From Desulfosporosinus acididurans (GTDB lineage: Bacteria > Bacillota > Desulfitobacteriia > Desulfitobacteriales > Desulfitobacteriaceae): DNA of 64,000 bases. The DNA is taken from contig NZ_LDZY01000006.1 of the NCBI RefSeq assembly GCF_001029285.1, forward strand, positions 248,001 to 312,000, given 5' to 3'. Made by a program: the position numbers and the translations under genes. Numbering within the stretch: the stretch's first letter is position 1; each line of letters opens with the position of its first letter. A model generated the notes under the pieces. The model had not been told where the DNA came from. It ran no database searches and saw only the letters and a list, made by a program, of their open reading frames with translations. This document shows, one piece after another, positions 7,629 through 15,539 of this stretch.

Positions 7629-7758
7629 CGATTAATTGAATAGGTTATTAAAAAAGTGATGGTGTCCCATTAATTGCTTTAATTAGTCGCTATAATAATA
7701 GGTAATTCAAACTAAGTAATTCGAAGGATAAGAGAACTGATCACTTTCAATGGAAAAT

Positions 7759-7798
7759 AAAAGTGAAAGCACCGGGTTTGCCCGATGCTTTCACTTTT
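7759..7798. terminator. Bidirectional terminator between DUF2922 and UPF0251 genes
   Basis: AAAAGTGAAAGCA / TGCTTTCACTTTT arms with an inner CGGG/CCCG. T-runs are present on both strands. The stop codon of the minus-strand gene lies inside the right arm. Confidence 0.85.
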
Positions 7799-8249
7799 CA
7801 CAGGGTGTCTGACAACATTGCTTCTTATCACACTCAACTTTATTTGAGCCGCAGTGCTGGCAAATCAGCCTGCGTTCTTCATAAGTAGCTGTCATCTCAT
7901 TTCCACAAGACCTACATTTGAAATAACAGACATTCTTGGTATAGTGGCCGCCTTCAATCCTGATCGCTCTGTTCTCCAGAAGCGCCTTGGCAACTTTCTT
8001 CCGCGCCTCATCAATAATATTTTGGAAGGTTTGCCGGGAAATCTGCATCCGGGCAGCACACTCTTCTTGGGATAATTCCTCAATATCCTTCAGCCGCATG
8101 GCCTCCAACTCTTCTATTTTAAGCTGAATCTGCTCAAGCCGGCTCTGTTCGTCCCCCTCCAAACAAGCGCATTTACCCTTGGGACAGGGAGCGAAAAATT
8201 TATTCTCAGGTATATATTCAACCCTTCTCCATTTCACCGGTCTAGGCAT
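7791..8249 (-). CDS. UPF0251 (DUF134) family DNA-binding protein
   Basis: 152-aa putative transcription factor. It starts MPRPVKWRRVEYIP, the family hallmark, followed by CPKGKC. A sigma-70-region-4-like helix-turn-helix, LSQEECAARMQISRQTFQNI, occupies residues ~60-80. The C-terminus is a cysteine-rich metal ribbon (CRSCGN ... CQHCGS ... CDKKQCCQTPC). The metal or Fe-S ligand is unknown; a redox- or metal-sensing role is inferred from the cysteines. It is divergent from the CoADR-rhodanese gene and shares a compact control region with it. Confidence 0.88.
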   Translation of the reverse strand: MPRPVKWRRVEYIPENKFFAPCPKGKCACLEGDEQSRLEQIQLKIEELEAMRLKDIEELSQEECAARMQISRQTFQNIIDEARKKVAKALLENRAIRIEGGHYTKNVCYFKCRSCGNEMTATYEERRLICQHCGSNKVECDKKQCCQTPCEK

Positions 8250-8298
8250 AGGGTCTCTCCTTTCGGTTTAAGCTGCTCTGCAAATACCTAACTTGAGG

Positions 8299-8336
8299 AT
8301 AACACGATTATTGTCAAATGCCAATAATCGTGTTAT
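8299..8336. promoter_or_regulatory. 15-bp perfect inverted repeat over divergent promoters
   Basis: Arms ATAACACGATTATTG (8299-8313) and CAATAATCGTGTTAT (8322-8336) separated by eight bases. A plus-strand promoter TTGTCA-N17-TATTAT (8311-8339) lies within it, and a minus-strand TTGACA (8317-8312) occupies the centre. It lies in a divergent intergenic region where no terminator is needed, so operator function is likely. The adjacent UPF0251 protein is the obvious candidate binder. Confidence 0.65.
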
Positions 8337-8355
8337 TATTTTCTTGAATTCAGTT

Positions 8356-8368
8356 ACCCCTTAGGGGT
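8356..8368. promoter_or_regulatory. CsoR/CstR-like operator candidate
   Basis: ACCCC-TTA-GGGGT, a perfect dyad resembling the G/C-tract palindromes bound by CsoR-family repressors, including the persulfide sensor CstR. It sits just downstream of the predicted -10 of the CoADR-rhodanese gene, where a repressor would block transcription. No csoR/cstR gene is in the window. Confidence 0.45.
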
Positions 8369-8403
8369 GGGGTTTTAATCTATAAGCCGAAGGAGACGTT
8401 GTG

Positions 8404-10056
8404 ATGGGCAAGAAAGTAGTCATAGTCGGCGGAGTAGCTGGAGGAGCCAGCGCCGCAGCACGGTTACGCCGTCTGGATGAAGACATGGAAATCATCATCT
8501 TTGAACGTGGAGAACATATTTCTTACGCTAACTGCGGTTTACCCTATTATGTCAGCGGAGTCATTAACCAAAGAGACGCTCTGCTGGTTCAAACACCCGA
8601 AGGAATGAAAAAACGCTTTAACATTGATGTCCGAATCTTTAGCGAAGTCACCCGCATTATTCCCGCAGAAAAAGCCGTGGAGGTCCAAGAAGCTTACGGT
8701 AAAACCTATCGTGAAACCTATGACCAATTGATCCTTTCTCCCGGAGCAGCACCGCTTCGCCCGCCGATTCCCGGAATTGACGATATCGAAGCACTAGTCG
8801 TGCGCAACGTCACAGATATTGACCGTATTAAACACTATATTGATGAGAAGCAGCCTCGTTCCGCTGCCGTTGTCGGCGGCGGATTTATCGGCCTGGAAAT
8901 GGCAGAAAATCTGCAGCATAAAGGAGTAGCCACCACACTGATTGAAATGAGCAATCAGGTCATGGCCCCTTTGGACTATGAAATGGCTGCCATCCTGCAC
9001 GAACATATTTTCAACAAAAACGTTGACCTGATCTTAGAAGACGGCGTAAAATCCTTCGCTCAAGAAGGAGATAAGACTCTTATCACCCTGCAGAGCGGCA
9101 ATCAGGTTGAGACAGAACTGACTATCCTGGCCATCGGAGTCAAACCCGAAATCAAACTCGCTAAGGAAGCCGGACTGGCTATCGGCGAACTAGGCGGAAT
9201 CAAAGTCAATGAAAAACTCCAAACCTCAGATCCCAACATTTTCGCTGTCGGTGATGCCATTGAAGTGAAACATTTCGTCACTGAAAAGCCGTCTCTTATC
9301 CCTCTGGCCGGTCCCGCCAATAAACAAGGCCGCATCGTCGCCGACGTCATTGCCGGGCGCGACAGTAAATATGAAGGAACTCAAGGAACCTCCATTGCCA
9401 AAATCTTTGATATGGCAGCAGCCTCTACCGGTGCTAATGAAAAAATGCTTAAACGATACGGAATTCCCTACGAAGTCATCTTCACTCACTCCGGCTCCAA
9501 TGCCGCTTATTATCCCGGAGCCACCCGCTTGTCCACGAAACTCCTTTTTGACAAAAGCAACGGCCGCGTCCTGGGAGCGCAAATTGTCGGCATGAACGGT
9601 GTCGATAAACGAATCGACGATATCGCCGGCGTCATCCGCCGCCAAGGCACCGTCTATGACTTACAGGAACTCGAATTAGCCTATGCTCCCCCCTTCTCCT
9701 CCGCCAAAGACCCGGTCAATATGGCCGGCTACGTGGCCGAAAACGTCATCAATGGCGATGTCCGCATGGTTCAATGGTATGAAGTCAAAGATATGAACCC
9801 TAACGATGTCTGTATCATCGATGTCCGCACCATCGAAGAACGCCGCGGAAAATTCATCCCCGGATCCATCCACATCCCCATCGACGAACTCCGCGACCAC
9901 CTCTCCGAACTGCCTAAAGACAAAGATATTGTCGTCTACTGTGAAATTGGCTTACGCGGCTACGTTGCCTATCGGATTTTGACTCAACACGGATTCACCC
10001 GTGTCAGGGATTTGACCGGAGGCTGGGTGACCTATTTCCCTCCTGTATTCGGTTAA
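8404..10056 (+). CDS. CoA-disulfide/persulfide reductase with C-terminal rhodanese domain
   Basis: 550-aa flavoprotein reducing CoA disulfide, CoA persulfide or polysulfide with NAD(P)H. Domains: FAD-binding (VVIVGGVAGGASAAARLRR), redox-active cysteine in ISYANCGLPYYVSG (residue ~44), NAD-binding (AAVVGGGFIGLEMAENL), dimerisation domain, then a rhodanese domain (residues ~460-550) with active-site loop YCEIGLRGY. A single active cysteine, rather than a CxxxxC pair, separates CoADR from ordinary disulfide reductases. ATG chosen over a GTG three bases earlier because AAGGAG is eight bases upstream. The rhodanese fusion points to sulfane-sulfur handling, which would suit a sulfur-metabolising anaerobe. 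Confidence 0.9.
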   Translation: MGKKVVIVGGVAGGASAAARLRRLDEDMEIIIFERGEHISYANCGLPYYVSGVINQRDALLVQTPEGMKKRFNIDVRIFSEVTRIIPAEKAVEVQEAYGKTYRETYDQLILSPGAAPLRPPIPGIDDIEALVVRNVTDIDRIKHYIDEKQPRSAAVVGGGFIGLEMAENLQHKGVATTLIEMSNQVMAPLDYEMAAILHEHIFNKNVDLILEDGVKSFAQEGDKTLITLQSGNQVETELTILAIGVKPEIKLAKEAGLAIGELGGIKVNEKLQTSDPNIFAVGDAIEVKHFVTEKPSLIPLAGPANKQGRIVADVIAGRDSKYEGTQGTSIAKIFDMAAASTGANEKMLKRYGIPYEVIFTHSGSNAAYYPGATRLSTKLLFDKSNGRVLGAQIVGMNGVDKRIDDIAGVIRRQGTVYDLQELELAYAPPFSSAKDPVNMAGYVAENVINGDVRMVQWYEVKDMNPNDVCIIDVRTIEERRGKFIPGSIHIPIDELRDHLSELPKDKDIVVYCEIGLRGYVAYRILTQHGFTRVRDLTGGWVTYFPPVFG

Positions 10057-10092
10057 GAATAGAATCTCTATATCACAAATAATTGATCAAAA

Positions 10093-10137
10093 AGGGAATC
10101 CCTGAAGGCAATTGGTTTCGCCTTTCAGGGATTCCCT
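10093..10137. terminator. Terminator between CoADR and lipoprotein genes
   Basis: AGGGAATCCCTGAAGGC pairs with GCCTTTCAGGGATTCCCT (one bulge). The minus-strand transcript ends in TTTTT, so it mainly serves the lipoprotein gene, but it can also end the convergent CoADR transcript. Confidence 0.8.
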
Positions 10138-10165
10138 GTCTGTTTATCTGCATACCCAAGATTTC

Positions 10166-10762
10166 CTACTTACATATCTCCCTATACTTAGATAACTCAG
10201 CGGTATACAACTCTCGATCTTTTGTCATCTTTTTGGTCATTTCAACAGGATCAATATCAGTAGTCTGATTCGTCAACGTCAATTGTTTGTAAATAAGCAA
10301 TGACCTGAAGTCCAGATTGTATGCCGCTAAATAAGATTGTAACTCGTATGGATTGAGGGTTCCAGTTGGATCATTAGGTACTTTTAAGGCGTATAGTTTA
10401 TCATTGATAATCGATACTTTATTCAGGCTCGCCTTCACAGAGTCGAGATTACTTGGGTCGGTCGTATTCGTAAGATCATCTATTTCGTGTAAAAGAACCT
10501 CTGTATCGTCGAAGAACTTCGTAAATGCTGCTTTATCCAGATTTTCAGATTTACTGACAGGATTATTACTATCTTGAGCTTTACTAATTGGTTGATTGGC
10601 ATCATTACTTTTACTCACAGATTGATCAGTACCTTTAGACTGAGTCACCTGCGCAGCATCTGACGTCGTTTTTGAAGAAACCTCAGAGTTTTGAGTTTTT
10701 GAACTTCCACATCCAACTAAAACAATGGCTGCCATAATAATTGCGACGACAAACTTCTTCAT
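10166..10762 (-). CDS. Predicted lipoprotein of unknown function
   Basis: 198-aa exported protein. Signal MKKFVVAIIMAAIVLVGC ends in lipobox LVGC, followed by a Ser/Thr/Gln/Asn-rich linker (residues ~19-70) holding three loose copies of a 'D.N.P.SK' motif. The remaining ~125 residues form a mainly helical domain (FTKFFDDTEVLLHEIDDL ... LQSYLAAYNLDFRSLLIYKQ). No family recognised. It lies 110 bp downstream of a secreted repeat protein on the same strand and could be co-transcribed with it. Confidence 0.85.
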   Translation of the reverse strand: MKKFVVAIIMAAIVLVGCGSSKTQNSEVSSKTTSDAAQVTQSKGTDQSVSKSNDANQPISKAQDSNNPVSKSENLDKAAFTKFFDDTEVLLHEIDDLTNTTDPSNLDSVKASLNKVSIINDKLYALKVPNDPTGTLNPYELQSYLAAYNLDFRSLLIYKQLTLTNQTTDIDPVEMTKKMTKDRELYTAELSKYREICK

Positions 10763-10872
10763 TTTTTCTACACCCCTCCATTTGTATTATATACTTCATT
10801 GGGGGCAGATGTGGATTTTCGTTCAAATTTTTGTTGATGAATGCGCATTAATGAATCATTCTAACCTTCATT

Positions 10873-13203
10873 TTATTGGACCGTTTTACTATAAGTTAAT
10901 TTTTTATTCACATCATCGATTAAGCTTTGAATTTCTCCTAAGAGCAAATCAGAACCTTTTACCAACTTTGCTGCTGCAATTACCTTATCATAGTTCCCTT
11001 TATATTTTCCTACAGCGCCTTTGATTCCCACTAAGGCGAAATCAGAGAACTCTTCCGTTCCATTGTTGATAAATTGTAACCTTAACGGAACATTTACACC
11101 ATCGACTACTTTTTGAACTTCAGCTAAAGTTAAGTTAGATCCTTTTGCTTTAAGTGCCGCCGCTATTGCGGTATCATAACTTGCTTTGTCTGCTTCAATT
11201 ACACTGGTTACTCCTGCATTTAAAAAATCGCTGTAACTGTCTGTTCCTCCATTAAGTGCCGATAAAGCACTTGCTGCTCTTGTATTTATAATATCCACTG
11301 CCATTTGTACATCTTGAAGGGTTAAATTTGCCCCCTTCTGATTGACAGCTGTTTTTACTGAACCGTCATAGTACCTCTTAAGTCCGCCAATAGCTCCCTT
11401 TACTCCTGCTATTTCATAATCAGCGAAATCCCTTGTCCCTTTATTAATCGACTTTAAGGCAATTTCAGCAGCTGCCGCATTGACTATATCCACTTGTTTT
11501 TGCACGTCTGCTACCGTTAAAGGAGGCCCGTTAGGTATTTTTGCCGCTTGTATTGCCGTATCATATTGCTTCTTGTTTCTGGAGTTCGCATTTCTTATTC
11601 CGACGATAGCGAAATCGGTAAAGCTTTCACTTCCTGTGTTAATTGCCAAAAGTGCAGTTGACGGGGACATACGATTCACTTCTTCGACAATACCTTGGAC
11701 ATCGGCACGTGACAATATCGAATATGCTTCTTTTCGTGCCGTCGCTATGGCAAGATCATAACGATCTTTATTCGCTTGCACCGCTTTTGTAATTCCAGCT
11801 GCTGCGAAATCCGAGAAACTCTCTGCTCCCGAATTAATTGCCGTTAAAGCATCTTCAGCAACTGCTGTGTTAACCTTATCCACAGTGTCTTGAACTTCAG
11901 CTAATGATAAACTGGCGCCTTTCCTTTTTACAGCCGCAGCAATTGCCGAATCATAGTCTGATTTATGGGCTTTAGAAACTTTAGTAACCCCTGCCGCTGA
12001 GAAATCCACAAATTCTTCGCTTCCTGTATTAATGGCCGTTAAAGCGGCAGCGGCACTAGCCGCATTTACGCTCTCTATGACGTTCTGCATTTCCGCCAAG
12101 GTCAGATCGGATCCTTTTTTCACACGATCAGCTGCTATTGCAGAATCATATCCTGCTTTGTTAGCCTGAACCGCCTTGGTAATTCCAGCCGCCGCAAAAT
12201 TAGAAAATTCTTCTGTTCCCCGATTAATTACCATTAAAGCATTCGCTGCAGCCACTTTATTTACGCTATCCACATTTTTTTGGACTTCAGCCGCAGTTAA
12301 GTTAGAACCTTTAGCTGTTAGGGCATCCGAAATCGCTGAATCGTAACTCACTTTATTGGCCTTAGCCGCCCTCCATACCCCGGCCGCGGCAAAATCAGAA
12401 ATGTCCTCTGTCCCTTTATTAATTGCGGTTAAGGCAGCTGCAACAACAGCTGCATTGACGCTGTTCACTGTATTTTGAAGTTCAATTAAATTTAAGTTTA
12501 AGCCTTTATTTTCACGGGCATCTGCAATTGCCGTATCATACTTGTCTTTGTTAGCTTTTACCACTTTCGTAATTCCGGCCTTTGCAAAATCTTCAAATAA
12601 CTCTGTCCCAGAGTTAATCTCGGACAGAGCAGTTGCCACAACCGTTGTATTTACGCTGTCTACCGTATTTTGGACTTCAAATAGGGATAGGCTGGATTTT
12701 TTAGTTTTTAAAGCCGCTGCAATTGCAGAATCGTAGTCGGCTTTATTAGCCTTAATCGCTTTTGTTACTCCGGCAGAAGCAAAATCATCAAAAATCTCTG
12801 TTCCGGAATTAACAGCGTCTAGTGCGTCAGCAGCAACTTTTGTATTGACACTATCTATAACGTTTTGTACTTCCGACAAGCTTAAGCTGAGCCCTTTAAT
12901 TCCTACAGCATATGCGATAGCTAAATCGTATTTTTCTTTGTTTCCTTTGATCTGTCTCTTTACACCAGCCGCTGCAAAATCCGAAAAGCTCTCGTTCCCG
13001 CTATTAATAACCGTTAATGCCTTTTCAGCGGATGTATTGTCCTTGGTAAGATTAGCGTTAAGTATCTTAAATGAATCCGATTGATAACTTACGTTTGGTG
13101 ATGGAATAGGTAATGCTTGTACAGGCTGAATAGGCAACATACTTAAGAGCAATACATTTATTGTAAACACAGTAATTTTTGTTTTGACGCGACCTGAAGA
13201 CAT
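10873..13203 (-). CDS. Secreted protein with eleven tandem ~65-aa helical repeats
   Basis: 776-aa protein of unknown function. Residues 1-30 form a signal peptide (VFTINVLLLSMLPIQPVQA). From about residue 53 the protein is eleven repeats of ~65 residues ending in 'VD.VN'. Consensus per unit: AL..IN.GTE.F.DFA.AG, then ..K...ANK..YD.AIA.A, then KG..LTL.EVQ. Repeats 8, 9 and 11 diverge most. No cell-wall anchor (LPXTG, SLH or CWB2) is present, so it is probably released or held by a partner; the adjacent lipoprotein is one possibility. Start: ATG after AAGGGAGAG. The repeat family was not recognised. Confidence 0.9.
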   Translation of the reverse strand: MSSGRVKTKITVFTINVLLLSMLPIQPVQALPIPSPNVSYQSDSFKILNANLTKDNTSAEKALTVINSGNESFSDFAAAGVKRQIKGNKEKYDLAIAYAVGIKGLSLSLSEVQNVIDSVNTKVAADALDAVNSGTEIFDDFASAGVTKAIKANKADYDSAIAAALKTKKSSLSLFEVQNTVDSVNTTVVATALSEINSGTELFEDFAKAGITKVVKANKDKYDTAIADARENKGLNLNLIELQNTVNSVNAAVVAAALTAINKGTEDISDFAAAGVWRAAKANKVSYDSAISDALTAKGSNLTAAEVQKNVDSVNKVAAANALMVINRGTEEFSNFAAAGITKAVQANKAGYDSAIAADRVKKGSDLTLAEMQNVIESVNAASAAAALTAINTGSEEFVDFSAAGVTKVSKAHKSDYDSAIAAAVKRKGASLSLAEVQDTVDKVNTAVAEDALTAINSGAESFSDFAAAGITKAVQANKDRYDLAIATARKEAYSILSRADVQGIVEEVNRMSPSTALLAINTGSESFTDFAIVGIRNANSRNKKQYDTAIQAAKIPNGPPLTVADVQKQVDIVNAAAAEIALKSINKGTRDFADYEIAGVKGAIGGLKRYYDGSVKTAVNQKGANLTLQDVQMAVDIINTRAASALSALNGGTDSYSDFLNAGVTSVIEADKASYDTAIAAALKAKGSNLTLAEVQKVVDGVNVPLRLQFINNGTEEFSDFALVGIKGAVGKYKGNYDKVIAAAKLVKGSDLLLGEIQSLIDDVNKKLTYSKTVQ
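10906..13047 (-). repeat. Eleven tandem ~195-bp coding repeats
   Basis: In-frame repeats, each ~195 bp, within the secreted helical-repeat gene. The DNA copies are considerably diverged although the protein pattern is kept, which indicates old duplications under selection rather than a recent expansion. Confidence 0.85.
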
Positions 13204-13419
13204 AGTAACTCACTCTCCCTTTTTTGAATAATAAGTCAATTGATTATCCCCGTTACCGTTTGAATTCTCATGACCTATGTAATTCGCTACATTATTAGAA
13301 AATCCTGTCATAATATCATGATTTATCTTAAAAATATTAAAATAGGATATCCTTCAGAAATGTTCCAAGGAAGTTGAGTTTAAGAGCTATGATAAATTGC
13401 TGCTGTGATTGTCAATTCG

Positions 13420-13962
13420 TTAGAATATACTCCCATTTTTTAAGAATGTTTTAAACCCATGATGTTTATTAAGCCTTAAAACAAAATAAATGATAATAAT
13501 CGCACCTATTATTTCTGGAATATAAGTATGTTGATCGGTGATTAAGCGATGGTATTCTGGGGAAAGCCAATTCAAGGATCCTTTAGCTGCTGTATGAGCA
13601 GGTTTCTTAAATGCTCCACTTAATAAGGGCCAGAATAGTATTTTGGGAAACATCCACATTTGATCCAATATATCATGTAATATGGTGCCTCCAGCTAACA
13701 CTAGCCAACCAATCTTTTTATATCTATATAATCGGTATAGGCCCATACTAATTAAGAGCAATATAAAGGCTAAGGTATGAGCAAAAACGCGGCCACTCTC
13801 AAACCTACTTTGAAAAAGAATCCTCCCAATGGGTTTATCAATGAGATCTGGTAGTAATGAACCAATAACCACAAGTCTGTAATCTATTCTCTTTTCATTT
13901 GTGCTTTTCTGAATTGCCCTTGCTGTTAGAGTGGTTAAGCCAGCATGACCAAAGATAAACAT
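13420..13962 (-). CDS. YdjM-like (DUF457) membrane-bound metal-dependent hydrolase family protein
   Basis: 180-aa membrane protein with four to five hydrophobic spans. Conserved polar motifs: FGHAGLTTLTA at the N-terminus, GSLLPDLIDKP (residues ~34-44), VFAHTL and ILHDILDQMW, all with the His/Asp pairs typical of the YdjM/DUF457 group. Activity for the family is predicted, not established. It is flanked by the repeat protein and a galU remnant and shows no operon link to either. Confidence 0.7.
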   Translation of the reverse strand: MFIFGHAGLTTLTARAIQKSTNEKRIDYRLVVIGSLLPDLIDKPIGRILFQSRFESGRVFAHTLAFILLLISMGLYRLYRYKKIGWLVLAGGTILHDILDQMWMFPKILFWPLLSGAFKKPAHTAAKGSLNWLSPEYHRLITDQHTYIPEIIGAIIIIYFVLRLNKHHGFKTFLKNGSIF

Positions 13963-13977
13963 ATAAATAGACCTTTC

Positions 13978-14255
13978 TTACTTACTGACTAGATTCAGTA
14001 GGAACGTCATAAGTTCTTCGGCAAGATCACCCCGATGCAAAGCGTATTCGATCGTTGCTTCCACAAAACCTAATTTGTCCCCAACATCATACCCTCTGCC
14101 TTCGAATTCATAAGCATGAATATCTTGATATAGCCCAAGTTCCTTAATCGCATCTGAATCTCTCCACCTTTGTCAGTGGGAAGAGAACTCGAAATATCAA
14201 AAACTTCCGAATTTAGAATATATGATATTATTGCTTTACGAATTTTACGGATCAC
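13978..14255 (-). pseudogene. galU: Remnant of UTP-glucose-1-phosphate uridylyltransferase (3' end)
   Basis: Only the last ~90 codons remain. One frame reads SYILNSEVFDI ... KGGEIQ; the next reads DAIKELGLYQDIHAYEFEG, then YDVGDKLGFVEATIEYAL and a stop, matching the C-terminus of GalU. The frame break is at about 14155, where GEIQ-LTDAI should be. The sequence ATTCAGATGCG is what remains if one of two CAG repeats and the bases between them were lost. The 5' two thirds of the gene are missing. Confidence 0.8.
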
Positions 14256-14525
14256 AGTTTTCTCCCATTAACATCAACCAAAGAATTTCTAGAATTTCTT
14301 TGCTTATTACGAATAATTCATCTTTCTTTAGTCAAAACGTTAAGCCTTGCTACTTTATTGATAACAACTATTTTTTACGTAGTTACCAGTTAAGTAAGCA
14401 CTTAAGAGGTTTAAGTGTCCCCTTGACAGGACTCAACAGGGTGCATATCAACGCCCCCGGCATAATTCCGGAGGAAACCAGAGAAATTATAATCAACATT
14501 AAGAAGTCAGGGTTTATTCTACCCC
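14256..14525. other. Intergenic stretch without recognisable gene
   Basis: About 270 bp between the galU remnant and manA. Short open frames on both strands have no ribosome sites and no recognised family; this may be degraded DNA from the same event that truncated galU. Confidence 0.5.
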
Positions 14526-15539
14526 TTAACAACAAACCTTCAGAATCTGTGCCTTCCCGTGGAGCTTCAGGAGAATGGAATCTGCTGGGACAAAAATACA
14601 GTCTCCCTTAAAGAAATTGATAGATTCCCCATCTTCCATAAACAGAACACCGCACCCGTTTATACATAGTAATACTTGGAAAGAGTTACTGTTTGTTCGG
14701 AACCTAACCATCTGTCTCGACCGCTCTGTATTGATCAGCAGGCGCTCCACCTGAAAATATTTGCATCGGCACAAAAACTCTGAAGCACAACCATTAGCGT
14801 ATTTCAGCACACGCACGGGTTGCCTAGGCTCTGAACTTCTCTTCAGATTTGCCACGTCAAGCGCCTTATCGATATGCAGTTCTCTAGCTCTCCCATTTTT
14901 ATCAACACGATCATAATCATACAGACGATATGTGAGATTAGAGCTTTCTTGAACTTCCGCAATCAAGGCACCTGCGCCAATCGCATGAACTGTGCCGGCC
15001 TCTATATAAAAAACATCGTCTTTTTCTATTCTTACTTTCTGCAGATACTTCTCTATGGTTCCCTGCTGCAAGCTCTTCTGCAGGGTTTCTTTGTCCATAT
15101 CATGATAAAAGCCATAAATCAGGCTGGCATCTCGAGACGCATCCAGCACATACCACATCTCCGTTTTACCCAGAGAACCATTTTCGTACTCTTTCGCATA
15201 AGCATCATCAGGATGCACCTGGATGGATAAATCCTTTTTGGCATCGATGAACTTAATCAGAATAGGCAATTCCCCTTCTGTCCTTGGATGGGTTCCCAGG
15301 TAATCTGGATGTTCCTTAAGCACCTCAGATAAAAGTCGTCCAGCATGCTCTCCGCAAGCCACAGTGCTTGGGCCGTCCGGATGGGTGGAGCACTCCCATG
15401 TCTCAGCTAAGGGCATAAGATCGATCCCTTTGGAAAAATCATCATTTAAGCGGTTTCCACCCCAGAGATAGCTTTTTCCTGCTGGTTTCAATAGAAATGG
15501 TTTAGTCTTCGAGCTCGAATTTTTGTTTATCATGCACAC
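14526..15539 (-). CDS. manA: Mannose-6-phosphate isomerase, class I
   Basis: Zn-dependent isomerase converting fructose-6-P to mannose-6-P, the first step towards GDP-mannose. The 337-aa cupin protein shows the metal ligands QVHPDD (residues ~102-107) and EAGTVHAIGAG, plus the substrate motif YGFYHDMD. The N-terminal LLKPAGKSYLWGG is typical. Its 5' end overlaps manC by 38 bases, so translation is coupled. Second gene in the manC-manA pair and last gene of the GDP-fucose run. Confidence 0.93.
   Translation of the reverse strand: MCMINKNSSSKTKPFLLKPAGKSYLWGGNRLNDDFSKGIDLMPLAETWECSTHPDGPSTVACGEHAGRLLSEVLKEHPDYLGTHPRTEGELPILIKFIDAKKDLSIQVHPDDAYAKEYENGSLGKTEMWYVLDASRDASLIYGFYHDMDKETLQKSLQQGTIEKYLQKVRIEKDDVFYIEAGTVHAIGAGALIAEVQESSNLTYRLYDYDRVDKNGRARELHIDKALDVANLKRSSEPRQPVRVLKYANGCASEFLCRCKYFQVERLLINTERSRQMVRFRTNSNSFQVLLCINGCGVLFMEDGESINFFKGDCIFVPADSILLKLHGKAQILKVCC

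Noticed and set aside
10906-13047. Regular ~195-bp repeats considered as a CRISPR array
   Set aside because: Repeats are far too long, diverged, in frame and without unique spacers; they encode protein repeats.
14400-14470. Minus-strand peptide VESCQGDT resembling a trypsin active-site motif
   Set aside because: Eight residues flanked at once by stops; no other serine-protease motif nearby, so chance similarity.
14222-14611. 129-codon plus-strand open frame beyond the galU remnant
   Set aside because: Overlaps the 3' end of manA in antisense, has no ribosome site and no recognisable family.
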